From: Chiua virens
Taxonomy: Eukaryota > Basidiomycota > Agaricomycetes > Boletales > Boletaceae
Reading direction: 5' to 3'
Assembly (NCBI GenBank): GCA_019787685.1
Contig: JAHNUO010000002.1
Span: 2,356,001-2,420,000 of the forward strand
Length of the DNA stretch: 64,000 nt
Notes under the pieces: generated by a model
Database searches by the model: none
Seen by the model: the letters and a program-made list of their open reading frames with translations, nothing else
Told to the model about the DNA's origin: nothing
Position numbers and translations under genes: made by a program
Shown here: positions 17,126 through 29,493 of the stretch, piece by piece
Layout: every line of letters begins with the position of its first letter
Position numbering within the stretch: position 1 is the stretch's first letter

Positions 17126-19032
17126 ACGAGGCAACGCCTCGAGGCCGGTGGACGCTCGTCAATAAGTTAACGGAGAACGGGGTGTGGGAGAAACCTACCC
17201 GACGCCTATTTCGGCTGTCTCGCTCCTCGCTCGGCTGTGCGCGTCGCTCGCTAAATGCCACGTGCTTGCCTTTTTGGGCTGTCCCTTTGACTTGACCCCG
17301 CCTTTTGCACCTCAAATTCTCTCTGGTACGTCCGTTTCGTCGCTGTTTGTTTTGTCGCTTGGTACATGCTCCATTGAGTGTATCCAGGTGCCATTCCCAA
17401 CTTTACATCGACCCGAAATGGCCCCGACACATCCCGGTCACACCACTTGCCTCAGCCCCCCCCCCTTCGACCTCAAATTGGCTCTGGTACGTCCGTTTCA
17501 TCGCCGATCGATTCGTCGCTTCGTACTCACTCTTTTGAGTGTATTTAGGTGCTATTCTTACCTTTACATTGACCTGAAACAGCCCCAATACATTCCGGTC
17601 ACCCCACTTGCCTTGACCCCCCCTAGATCTTATTTTCGCTCTGGTACGTTCGTTATGCCGTCAATCGATTCGTCGCTTCATATTCACTACATTTAGTCTA
17701 TTTAGCCACCATTCCTACCTTTACATCGACCCAAAACACCCCCGACATGTCTCAGTCGCTCCCCTTGCTTCCCCTCCCCCTTGGACTGAAATTTCAATGT
17801 GGTACGTTCGTTTCACAACCGGTTGATTCGCTGCTTGGGGCACACTCTATTATATCTATTTAGGTGCCATTCACGCCTTTATGTCGACCCGAAACACCCC
17901 CGACATGTCCCACTCGCTCCCCTTGCCTCCCCTCCCCCCTTGGACTGAAATATCATTGTGGTACGTTCGTTTCACGACCGGTTGATTCGCCGCTTGGGGC
18001 ACACTCTATTACGTCTATTTAGGTGCCATTCACGCCTTTATGTCGACCCGAAACAGCCCCGGCATGTCCCAGTCGCTCCCCTTGCCTCCCCTCCCCCTTG
18101 GACTGAAATTTCAATGTGGTACGTTCGTTTCACAACCGGTTCATTCGCCGCTTGGGGCACACTTTACTACGTCTATTTAGGTCCCATTCATATCTTTATG
18201 TCGACCCGAAACGGCCCCGGCACGCCCCGGTTACCCTACATCCCTTGACCCCCCCTGAACCCCAAATTCACTGTGGTACGTTCGTTTCGCCCCCGATCGT
18301 TTCAGCGCTCAGTACTCATTCCATTGAGTGTATTTGGGTGCCATTCTCGCCCTTACATCTGCGCAAAACGGCCTCGACATGTACCAAGCCGCCCCACTTG
18401 CCTCGACCCCCCTTGGACCTCAAATTCACTGTGGTACGTTCGTTTCACTACTGAATCATTCGCTGCTTTGTACTCACTCCGTTGGGTTCATTTAAGTACC
18501 AGTCCCACTTTTACTTCCACCCGAAATGGCCCCAATCCATCCCAGTCTCCCCAGTTGCCTCAATCCTCCCTAGATCTTAATTTCATTTTGGTATGTTTGT
18601 TTCGTTGTCGATCAGTTCGTCGATCATGCTCACTCCATTTCATCAAACAGCCCCAACATCTCCCAGTCATTCCTCTTGCCTCCATCCCCCTTTGTGTCTC
18701 AATATCAATGTGGTACATTCGTTTCGTGACTGGTTGATTTGCCCCTTGGTGCCCACTCTACTTACTCTATTTAGGTCCTATTCCTGCCTTTACATCAACC
18801 CGAGACTGCTGCAACATGTCCCAGTTATCCCACTTCCCTCAACTCTTCCTGGATTTTAATTTCACTCTGGTATGTTTGTTTTGCCATTGTAAATTTGACT
18901 ACTTGAGTCTACATTGAATGTTGTACATACTTGAATACTCATAAAATAAAACCTTGCTCATAATTTACCTTGACTCAGACAACTTGAATTCACTACCTAC
19001 TCAAACTTTACAAACCCAAAAAAACTAGCCTC
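17126..19032. repeat. Composite repeat copy 1: head, 158-bp unit array, tail
   Basis: Head: a perfect 13-base palindrome GAGGCAACGCCTC (17128-17140), then AGTTAACGGAGAACGGGGTG and a GC-rich block to about 17300. Body: the unit mark TGGTACGT (or a close variant) recurs at 17325, 17485, 17642, 17800, 17959, 18118, 18274, 18432, 18589, 18711 and 18869, a period of 156-160 bp with one short unit. Tail: an AT-rich segment with CCTTGCTCATAATTTACC (18950-18970) ending in an A-run. No reverse transcriptase, transposase or other domain is visible. The unit is not a multiple of three, so the frames within it are not a repeat protein. Confidence 0.8.
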
Positions 19033-21606
19033 ACGAGGCAACGACTCGGGTGAAACACCTCGTCTATAAGTTAACGGAGAACGGGGTGTGGGAGAATCTT
19101 ACCCGACGCCTATTTCGGCTGTCTCGCTCCTCGCTCGGCTGTGCGCTTCGGTCGCGTCGGTCGCTTCAGTCGCTAAATGCCACGTGGTTGCCTTTTTGGG
19201 CCGTCCCTTCGCTTTCGACTCGACCTCACCTTTTGGACAAATTCTCTCTGGTACGTCCGTTTCGCCGCTGTTTGTTTCGTCGCTCGGTACACACTCCATT
19301 CAGTGTATTTAGGTCCCATTCCAATCTTTATGTCGGCCCGAAATGGCCCCAACCCCTCCTGGTTACCCCACTTGCCTTGACCCCCTGGACCTCAAATTCA
19401 GTGTGGTGCGTTCGTTTCACCACCGATCGTTTCACCACTTGGTACTCACTCCATTGAGCATATTTAGGTCCCATTCCCACCTTTACATTGACCCGAAACA
19501 GCCCCAATACATCCTGGTCACCCCACTTGCCTTGACCCTCCCTAGATCTTATTTTCGCTCTGGTACGTTCGTTTTGCCGTCGATCGATTCGTCGCTTCAT
19601 ACTCACTACATTTAGTCTATTTAGCCACCATTCCTACCTTTACATCGACCCGAAACACCCCCGACATGTCCCAGTCGCTCCCCTTGCCTCCCCTCCCCCT
19701 TGGTCCGAAATATCAATGTGGCATGTTCGTTTCACAACCGGTTGATTCGCCGCTTGGGGCACACTCTATTATGTCTATTTAGGTGCCATTCACGCCTTTA
19801 TGTCGACCCGAAACACCCCCGACATGTCCCAGTTGCTCCCCTTGCCTCCCCTCCCCCCTTGGACTGAAATATCATTGTGGTACGTTCATTTCACGACCGG
19901 TTGCTTCGCCGCTTGGGGCACACTCTATTACGTCTATTTAGGTCCCATTCATGCCTTTATGTCGACCCAAAACAGCCCCGGCATGTCCTGGTTATCTTAC
20001 ATGCCTTGACCCCCCTTGGACCTCAAATTCAGTGTGGTGCGTTCGTTTCACCACCGATCGTTTCACCACTTGGTACTCACTCCATTGAGCATACTTAGGT
20101 CCCATTCCCACCTTTACATCCACCCGAAACAGCCCCGACGCATCCCGCTCACCCCACTTGCCTCGACCCTCCCTAGATCTTATTGTCGCTCTGGTACGTT
20201 CGTTTTGACGTCGATCGATTCGTCGCTTCGGATTCACTACATTTAGTCTATTTAGCCACCATTCCTACCTTTACATCGACTTCAAATGGCCCCGACACGT
20301 CCCAGCCGCTCCTCTTGCCTCCCCTCCCCCCTTGGACCTTAATTTCAATGTGGTACGTTCATTTCGCGGCAAATTGATTTCCCGCTTGGGGCCCACTCTA
20401 CTGAGTCTATTTAGGTGCCATTCCTGCCTTTACATCGACCCGAAACACCCCCGACATGTCCCAGTCGCTCCCCTTGCCTCCCCTCCCCCCTTGGACTGAA
20501 ATATCAATGTGGTACGTTCGTTTCACGACCGGTTGATTTGCCGCTTGGGGCACACTTTACTACGTCTATTTAGGTCCCATTCATGCCTTTACGTCGACCC
20601 GAAACACCCCCGACATGTCCCAGTCGCTCCCCTTGCCTCCCCTCCCCCCTTGGACTGAAATATCAATGCGGTATGTTCGTTTCACAACCGGTTGATTCGC
20701 TGCTTGGGGCACACTTTACTACATCCATTTAGGTCCCATCCATGCCTTTATGTTGTCCCGAAATGGCCCCGGCACGCCCCCATTACCCTACATGCCTTGA
20801 CCCCCCTTGGACCTCAAATTCACTGTGGTATGTTCGTTTCGCCCCCGATCGTTTCAGCGCTCACTATTCATTTCATTGAGTGTATTTGGGTGCTATCATC
20901 ACCCTTACATCTGCACAAAACAGCCTTGACATGTACCAAGCCGCCCCACTTGCCTTGACCCCCCTTGGACCTCAAATTCACTGTGGTACGTTCGTTTCAC
21001 TACTGAATGATTCACTGCTTTGTACTCACTCCATTGGGTCCATTTAGGTACCAGTCCCACTTTTACTTCCACCCGAAATGGCCCCAATCCATCCCAGTCT
21101 CCCCAGTTGCCTCGATCCTCCCTAGATCTTAATTTCATTTTGGTACGTTCGTTTCGCTGTCAATCAATTTGTCAATTCATGCTCACTCCATTTAGTCTAT
21201 TTAGCTGCCATTCCCACCTCTATATCGACATCAAACAGCCCTGACACCTCCCAGTCACACCTCTTGCCTCCATCCCCCTTTGTCTCAATTTCAATGTGGT
21301 ACGTTTGTTTCGTGACCAGTTGATTTGCCCCTTGGTGCCCACTCTACTTACTCTGTCTAGGTCTTATTCCTGCCTTTACATCAACCCGAGACTGTTGTGA
21401 CATGTCAAGGTTACCCTACTTCCCTTGACCCTTCCTGATTTCACTCTGGTATGTTTGTTTCACTGTCAATCATAAATTGAACTACATGAGTCTACAAAAT
21501 AAAACCTTGCTCATAATTTACCTTGACTCAGATAATCCACTACCTACTCAAACTTTACAAACCCCAAAAAAATAACCTTACGAGGCAACGACTCGGGTGA
21601 AACGCC
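19033..21606. repeat. Composite repeat copy 2, with the start of a third head
   Basis: The same head (GAGGCAACGACTCG at 19035, AGTTAACGGAGAACGGGGTG after it), then 16 marks of the 158-bp unit from 19249 to 21447, then the same AT-rich tail with CCTTGCTCATAATTTACC (about 21504-21522) and A-run. A fresh head start, GAGGCAACGACTCGGGTGAAAC, follows at 21582. The order head-array-tail-head-array-tail-head fragment means the whole composite is tandemly duplicated and array length varies (11 versus 16 units). Confidence 0.8.
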
Positions 21607-22720
21607 TTGTGCAAAATTTCTCCGAGCAACTTGAGAGGGATGTCACATATTGTCACACCACTTTTTGGATCTCCGCTGAGCGCTGCCAATGAGCCGTGAT
21701 TGCAGATTAAACTTTACCGACAAGCTGGTGTAAGATTTCATGCTCCGACTGGTCCTGTCACGCTGGTGCTCTCATCATGCCTCTGAAGTCATCTCACTGA
21801 TTACAATAGATCCATAACCTGTAGGTCCTCGGAAAATGTTCCACATAGTCCAAAGTATCTCTAGTATACCCTAAATGAAAAGCAAAATTTTAAACCCAGT
21901 ATTTGTCTTTCCCGAGTATCCACAATGCTCAGATTTGGCTGTCCAGCCTATTAGATTGCTAACAGACTCTTTGCTCGTAGATTTTTCGTCAAACAAAATA
22001 GATCAGCATCTTAATTACACTTATACCATCCTAGAAGTAACATAAGAAGGATCCTGTGTGATTGTTGCATATACTACGATGCTGTTTGCATCTCTGTGTC
22101 AATTTGCAACTCCGGTGCAGTGATAGTAAGGTGGATATACAATCGCCATGAAGTTTGAACACTGGCAGGGCCTATCAGATGGATGGCTGATATTGGCATT
22201 GTGTCAATGACACTGTAAGCTTCCATGAGTCGCTTCCAAGTTTCTCCGGAACAGGGAGACTAGAGTCATATCCGAGTCACTATTCAATCCTCTTGGGGTT
22301 GCGCCGAACACTGCATGCTGCCAAGGATGAATGGATAACAATTTTGATAGAGAAACTTCTAAAGGGCACCACGGCTTAGCACGAGCGCTCACCGCAGTGA
22401 CTGCACTGCATGGGGAAAACAGAACCGTGACGAACTTCAAGTTGCTCCAAAGGAAATCACTTTGATTTGGTTCCGCCGCCCTTTACTAGCTCAAGCCAGC
22501 ATATGGCATGCTCTGGGCTTCATGGAGTTAGTGAGATTTGGCGCCCTGTTTCACACAAAAATTATCGGGAATTGGTAAAGTGCCGACTCGGTTACGTTGA
22601 TGCCTGCCTACTATCAAGACGCCGATACTTAAGTAGTTGCCTATTGGCACCTTCACTGCCTCGGCGAGGCTCTACACCGTGACCATCCTTGACCCGGTGA
22701 GTACGATGGGGGATGAGGTA
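21607..22720. other. Intergenic; nothing recognised
   Basis: Mixed-composition DNA between the repeat array and the next promoter. There is no coding frame with family motifs and no clear repeat. Confidence 0.5.
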
Positions 22721-22728
22721 TATAAAAA
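22721..22728 (+). promoter_or_regulatory. TATA box of the glycoside-hydrolase-like gene
   Basis: TATAAAAA in GGTATATAAAAAGATTC, 56 bases before the ATG at 22777. Transcription should start near 22750. Confidence 0.6.
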
Positions 22729-22776
22729 GATTCTCGATGATGGCACTTCGTCCTATCACTCCGAGTCGATTCCGAA

Positions 22777-24821
22777 ATGAAGTACAGCGTTCTTGGCAGT
22801 ATTGCAACCACTGTACTTGCAACGACTTGGTTCAGTCCCGTTTCTGCGCAGACATGGTACGTAACGAGTGTTGACAGGTAGAATGATCTCACTGTCTCGC
22901 TCAGGTGCGGAAAGAATTATATGGCCAATCAGACCGTTGTTCCTCCGGGCGGCCAGTTTCAGCTACCTGCGTCTAGCAATGGGCCCTCTCGTAGCGTTCC
23001 GCTGCTCACCAGCCTTCCGGCCGTACCTTGAGGAAGATGCACAGGATGTCGCTTTCATCATTGACACCCCCATCGTTTACCAATTTATCCAAGACGCTTC
23101 TCCAATATCACTCCCGAACTCGGAGACGAATTCGTCGAATCTTGGCAACCTGAGTGTCTCAATCAGCATTGGTAATCAAGTCTTCGCACAGCAAGAAATT
23201 CCACTCAATGCCACCGGATACGAGATCAATCTTGATATCAGTTCTCTGCTAGCGCAGAAAGCCCAATATAATGTTACCTGCAATGCCACCTATCAGGCCG
23301 CAACGTCATCCTCCACGCAGTACTTCTCGACCAACACTACTCTCCTCTACCTTCCAGATACCACTGCTTCGGTGATAAAAACAGATTTGCGAACCGGCGC
23401 ACTGTGGGCGCGACCAGCTGATGGAAGTGGTAGTGATTTCCAGCCGTTCATACCTCAGGGATTCTACGTTTCGTTCAGCACACTTGTTCAAAATTTGTCC
23501 CTGATTGACCAGCTAAAATCGGATGGATTTAATACTGTGCGACTCGTCACCATCTTCTCTGTGGCCCGAGTTAACCCTTTGCAGATTCATCCAATACCGC
23601 CCTATGACAATGTCACAGCATTCGAGCAGGTTCTCAACGAAACCGCTAAGCTTGGGCTCTACCTTGTTTATGACATGAGATCGTATGTTTTCCAAAACGT
23701 GACATGCATGCCACGCTTGTCTCACAACCATTTTCTTCTAGGGATTACCAAAACTTGACTTCCGTCGCCCAGCAAGTCGAAGCTTACAGTTCACTCCCTA
23801 ACCTGCTACTCTGGGAGACTGCTCATGAACCAGACGGGAACTCCGATCCTCTCGATGCTGCTCAAAATGCCTATGATCTGATCTATCAGCTGGATGGTTA
23901 CCACCCCATCTCGATCGTGCTCAACTGCCAGGTAAACGTCCCACCGATGTTCCGAGATACGCTGACTGAATCCATCCTGCAGGATTATAACTTCGCACCT
24001 TACGCCGAGGGTGCGGATATCGTCCTCGAGGACGCATACCCAGTCGGCATCAACGCCACCTTTTCGCCTGTATGGGGTACGCCGTGTACCTCCGATTTCG
24101 GCCATTGTGGCTGCGACAACTGCCAGGGCGATATTTACGACGTCAAAGCCCGCATCCAAACCTTCAAGGACAGGCTCAACATCCTCGGTTATGATCGCAC
24201 GAAAACGGTGTGGACTGTCCCTCAGGCCTTTGGCAATGGATCGTGAGTCGGCCTTGTGAATATCGACGTGCATGGCACTGATCCTTTGTCGGCATGCTCA
24301 AGTTACTGGAGCGCATTCCCGACTGGTCAACAGTGGGCTGCGATGGAGCTGACGTCGTTCACCCACGGTGCAACAGGTATGTACATCACCTATTCAATGA
24401 AAGACAACGTGCTCACTCGCACACACGTCAGGTTCCATTTCTTTCCAGTACCCAACCTCCACGAACAACGTGACGACCGTCGAAGGCACAGGCGGTCAAC
24501 CTCAACGTGCTCATCACCCAAACCGTCCAGCCGTTCCTGGTCAACCCTCAAGTCCAAGCGACGTTTGAAGCGTTCAACGTCGATGGCGTGGATGCCGGTC
24601 TCTGGTACAACGGCACTGCGTACCTGCTCATCGTCACCAACTTCAACGCATCCTCGGTACCAGTGTACGTGCCGTGGAGCGCCGTTGGGTTGGGAGCGGT
24701 GACGAATGGGACGACACAGGTTCAGCGGATCTTTACTGGACAGGCACAATACGGCAATGCATCTGGGCTGGGTCTCGGGAATGGGGGGATCGGAATTTAT
24801 ACGGCGACGCCTCCGCAGTAA
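22777..24821 (+). CDS. Secreted glycoside-hydrolase-like protein (frame broken twice)
   Basis: A signal peptide (MKYSVLGSIATTVLA... ending PVSAQ) is followed by WCGKNYMANQTVVPPGGQF, which opens a mushroom-type secreted glycosidase-like family. An N-terminal beta domain is followed by a barrel-like part with NLLLWETAHEPDG, a likely acid/base Glu, VLEDAYPVG and a CGCDNC cluster. Exons: 22777-22856, 22905-23682, 23742 onward; further introns at about 23932-23982 (51 nt), 24243-24309 and 24376-24431. Two single surplus bases break the frame: near 22984-22990 (after ASSNGP, before LVAFRCSP) and near 24490-24500 (after TTVEGT, before AVNLNVLITQ). Substrate is unknown; a cell-wall glycan is inference. 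It is a pseudogene or carries assembly errors. Confidence 0.75.
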
Positions 24822-24922
24822 TACGTGATCGTGGCGTTTTGGTCTTGCCAAATCGTTTTGCATGTTAGAGTACAACAGTACAACATCGAGAAACAAGTAC
24901 TATGCCACCCAAAAAATGACCC

Positions 24923-27900
24923 CTAGCTCATGCCAAACGGTGCACCGAGACCAAATGGCTGAATTCCCAACGCACTCGGATCTATCTGAGGCTGAACGAG
25001 TGGCGACGACGTCACCGCACTCAACTCGAATTCCTGCGCAGCGCGTTCAGTCCACCCCCGAAAAGAGAACAGCGATCAAGACACGCACATCCACATGCAA
25101 GCTCGGCATCCGACTCGTATTCTGCCTCGCTGACGGCGTCTGCCGCAACTCTCTAAAATCATTCTTGGTGTACATCTTGGATAGCCCCGAGATGGCGGGT
25201 GATCTCAATAACGCCGTCGGCGGGGACAGCGCTACCAGCCCCAACACATCGCGGTCCCGTCCAGGCGGGAGCGATCTCGGCTTGCGCGTCGGCGTACGCG
25301 GCGCCACCGACAGCAACCGGCTGCAACACCTCCTCAAGCGCCTGGAGCGACAGCGACAGCGGGCGCGTGCGCCCGTCCGGGATCACCGTCGTCGGAACGG
25401 ACGCATCGGGAAGTGGCGTCAGCTTTCCCTTGATGGCTTTCAACGCGGGATACATGTCCGGCAGGACCCCGTTCTGGAACGCGTCGCAGAGCTTGTCCCA
25501 TTTGTCCCAGGAGAGGCCGGGGAGGTCGGAGGGGCCGGGAAGTTTGTCGCAGAGCCAGTGGAGGGCGCGGACGATGCTTTGGACGTCGAGCGAGTCGAAG
25601 CTGTTCCCGGAGCCTGCGAGTGAGGAGAGACAGTGTCCAAACTCCCATAAGAGTCGGTCAAGGGCGAGCTCAGCATCGTTGATGGTGGAGAGCATGGTTC
25701 GGATCGTGTCGAATGTCTCACCGATAACGATACCCAGTTCGGCCACGGACATGGCGCGAACGAGGGCAAGGGCGACTGCAAATTTGAAGGTCGCATTGGC
25801 AAGAGAAGGGGAAGAGGCAAGAATTCGCGAGATTTGAACGAGGTAGGTGGAATGTAGGCGGGCACTTAACATAGATGTAATGGTGTCCGTAAGAGCGCGG
25901 CTCGCCTCAGGCATCGTGCAGATCGTCATCATGCACGTGGTTGAATGTTCAGATGCAGGGTCCATGAACCTCGCAATGAGCTGAAGACAGAGATTGATTT
26001 CGTACGACACGATCGTATGATATGGATCTCGCATGCCTCCGAGAAACCTGGCAACTTTTGCCGTATGCTTGAGCTCCTCTGTCAGCAACCACTCGCCAAC
26101 GTTCAGCGTTCCGTTGTCCAGAGAAATGAGGCGATCGAGGAAATGGAATTTAGTATCGACATCTAAGGCCCGGAAAAATATGCCCAGGTCGGTGAGAACG
26201 AGAGGTACGACAGAGAGTACCCATCTTGAGTTTGATTCCGCCGCTTCTGTGACAGCGTCTGGAAGGAGAGCGTCGACGAGGGTGTACGCCTGCCAAATGC
26301 GATGGACTGGATCCGCGTTGTCCGCTCGAAGGCCGTACTCGAAGAGTATTCGAAGGAAGAGCGCGGGCCCTTGCTTCGGGGAATCCACTCCCCGCGATTC
26401 GCACAGTCTGCGAAGAACCTCCACGCAGGTTTCCCGAACACGCCTTCCGATCACGACAAAAGAGGGTGGGACCGGTGCTTGTAGCAGAACCAAGCCGGCA
26501 CAGGCAAAGATGTCTGCGATCGCCACAACGAGACTGCGCATGGACCGGCTGGCGGTTACCGAGAGAGGCTCGAGGTGGATGACAAGAGGCAATGATTCGT
26601 CAGACAGCCGCAGCAGTTGCTCGACGATTCCTGCGTCTCGCGGTTGTGCCATGTCGAGAGAACATACGTTCTTGAGTTCTTGGCCGACGGAAAACAAAAT
26701 ATCTATAACGTGGAAGATCAATCCCTGTATCCCTCCTCTCCATGCCGTGTCGAGAACATTCCAATCGCCAGCCTCGTCATCCTCGAATTCGTTGAGGATG
26801 ACAGCAACAGAAACCCGCAGCCCACGTATCCGATCCAGATCAAATGGCGGGGAATCTGTCCGGACGAGCTCTTCTATCGCACCCAGAACTCCATCGTCAG
26901 CTATCGTAGCTGCCCTATGCAACGAAATCCGCTCATTTTCGCTGATATACGTCAGGGAGAATGGTTGCCAAGACCGTAAGCATTTGACGAATTCGGAACG
27001 AAGGTAACATTGAGGTTCATCGACGAGGTTAAATATGATGTTTTCCGCGTGTATGCCAGATTGAGCTGGTGGGTCGTTGTCTGTTGTCATGCATTCCAAC
27101 CTAAAGGTCATTTGGCGGAGCAAGAGGAGATGATTGACTATCTGCGACGTTTAAATCAGATATACTTCGGGGAAAGCGTGTGAGAGAGGGTACCTCGCGG
27201 TAGCCTGGAACATCCTGCCATAACCTGAGCGCTCCCAATACCCGTTCCCGACAGTGGTCGTTTGGCAGACTATCCGACCAGGCATAAACAGCCAGAACAG
27301 ATGCTACGCCAACGTATACTTTCACAAAAGCAAGGAAATCACCGTGGGATATTGCTGTTAATGGTGGGTCTAAAAGCGACGCAAACGGGCTATCACTGCG
27401 GGGTGGACCTTCCCTCAATCTCGCCCAGAGATCGCCGTGCATCGTCATGCAATTCAACCAGATTCCAAATGATTTCTCTTCGGTTCCTACTTCCTTTAGA
27501 AACCGACACGATTCCGCAAAGTTGCCTGCTGGATTTGACAAGGCGTCTTCGAATACTTGCCAGTCTCGTAGTCGTGCTTGCAACCGTCGAGCACCCTTTT
27601 TGACTTCTCGTCGAGTTGTGGGTGCTGACTCCACGGATTGAAGCATCTCCTTGAACCAGTCAACGTTGAGCATTTCTGAGATGTCAGGGTTGGTGGATGC
27701 GTCCAACAAGGTATAGATGGTGTCGTCGTCATTCAAGTTGGTAATATCGAATACGTTTTCCAAGCCGATTGATTGCTAGAACGTGGATAAGCACCCATAC
27801 ATCGTCTCCTGTAAGGACACGAACCATAAGGGTTTGAGAAAAATGGGGCTTCTGTGAGGCAGAGCGGCATAGGATTCCGGCAACGAGATTAGCTTGAGCA

Positions 27901-28817
27901 TCATCCTACTTGGTATGAGATTATCAGCCAGGAAGACTATACATCGGACAAGTTCACTCAGACCATCGGACCGATTGCTTCGACAACCTTTTCGGCAAAC
28001 CGCTGCAGAGACTCGACAGTGCCGTTCTCCGCCACTGGACGGCTCAAACAACGAAACGCTGAATCTAGATCGATATCCATCTCTTCCTCACTCAAGTCAG
28101 AGTATAGATGGGGAAATTCGGGGAGGTCCCAATCGTCATTTGGCGGTTTAAGACAGAACATGAGGCAAACGACGAGGTTGAGTGAAGGGGCGCCTGGGAC
28201 TAATGCAAGCAGTTGTCTCGCTAGACAAGTCGGATCCGACGCATCCGCGAGATCGAGCGCCGGCGACAAGGAGACGGGTTCAGCAAGTTCGAGCGATCCT
28301 GGGGAATACGATGTTGCTGGTTCGACTATGTCCATCAAGGCTTCCCCGTATACGGCCATAGACACGCTTTCAAAGTCACCACGCACAATCATCAATCGCG
28401 TCCCAAACTAAACAGGACTGTTAAGCTCGGGATAACGAAGAACGAGAGATAAACACGTGCGTCGGCACCCATGTCAACCGTGAACTCCGTCTGCCCGCCC
28501 GAGTAAGAAATTACAGTCGGAATGAGCGTGTTGGGAGCCTTGAGTCTCTGTTTCCCATCCTGCGAGCCAGGCACGGGGTGTGCATTGAAATAGACGTCGA
28601 TGAAGAACGACTCCGGTTCAGTTCGCCTGCAACCCATGTCAGTCTTGGAAAAGCAAGTCGGACTAGAAACTCACGCGACGACGTCTGGGGAGTTCGCAAA
28701 TGGCTTCGCGCCTGTCGGGAAAATCTTGACGGCTTGCACCCTACATGGAGACGAAAACCGTATAGCAGCCAAGTTTGAAGGTCCGAGCGGTTTCAGATTG
28801 CACCATTGCAACAACAT
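24923..28817 (-). CDS. VIR: Virilizer-like subunit of the m6A mRNA methyltransferase complex
   Basis: The start at 28817 reads MLLQWCNLKPLGPSNLAAIR, then VKIFPTGAKPFANSPDVV, EPESFFIDVYFN, TEFTVDMGAD and MIVRGDFESVSMAVYGE. This is the Virilizer N-terminal domain. An acidic stretch and a long helical body (about 27900-25300) follow. The C-terminus across a last intron reads TPSARQNTSRMPSLHVD|EFE and ends APFGMS, stop TAG 24925-24923. The last intron has donor GTGCGT, branch ACTGAAC and acceptor GCGCAG. Virilizer is a scaffold of the regulatory part of the m6A writer (with WTAP/Mum2-type and other subunits) in the nucleus. Two single surplus bases interrupt the frame: near 27766 (VLAINRL to ENVFDITN) and near 25263 (PAWTGP to DVLGLVALS). 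Confidence 0.82.
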
Positions 28818-29493
28818 GGAGTGTATGCGTCAACTAGTCGTGGAGGGTCCGAGTCGACGAGACGTCACGCGTCACGCATCACACCTACACCCATTTACCG
28901 AGTGTACCTAGGTACATTAGTAAAATTAAGGTTGTTCTTTCGATCGTCATAGGTACAAATTACGGTGAAAATATATTGAGACATGTATGACGCCAAACAC
29001 AATTGTACATGGTGAGTGGCAGACAAAACCGTCTGGTAAATGTCCAGTCATTCCCCCCTCTCACCGTGGCTTGCAGACGCAGGTGTTCCTCAAGAAGGGA
29101 ATCAGAGCAGACATGTGTAGCCGTGCTGGGGGTTTCAAAAGAGCACCCGCGCCAGATACACAGATGCCTTCCGGATCATTACGCCAGTGCAAAGTACTTG
29201 CGCCTCAAACCAAAAAGGACAAGGGATGAAATCCAAGAACGCCATCGTCCATATTTCACGTCAAGACTCGGGTTTTAACGCTTGAAGTTCAAGCTAGTAG
29301 TGATGATCGATGAGGATTGCAGCAAGGGACTTGATCAATACAAGTTGGTATGGATCCATTGTTTGAACGTGTTTGGCTTGAGTACGAATTACATTGTCTC
29401 GTGGAAGACTACTAAAAGCCTGTCCTTTACTGCGGAGAAACCATCACTACTAGACTGTGACATTACTCAATTCGTCCTTAAAAGTCGTCTACC
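28818..29493. promoter_or_regulatory. Divergent intergenic region between the Virilizer gene and ORM1
   Basis: About 680 bp with no coding frame of note. Both neighbours start away from it, so it holds both promoters. No clear TATA box is seen. Confidence 0.45.

Noticed and set aside
17184..21244. Many open frames of 60-170 codons with repeated text such as LWYVRF and SRLYVDPK
   Set aside because: They follow the 158-bp repeat, shift frame from unit to unit and match no domain; they mark the repeat, not genes.
17126..21606. Regular repeats as a possible CRISPR array
   Set aside because: Eukaryotic DNA, units are contiguous without unique spacers of constant size, and there are no cas genes.
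13498..27766. Programmed +1 frameshifting as the cause of the five frame jumps
   Set aside because: The sites share no slippery codon or stop context; residual insertion errors or decay explain them more simply.
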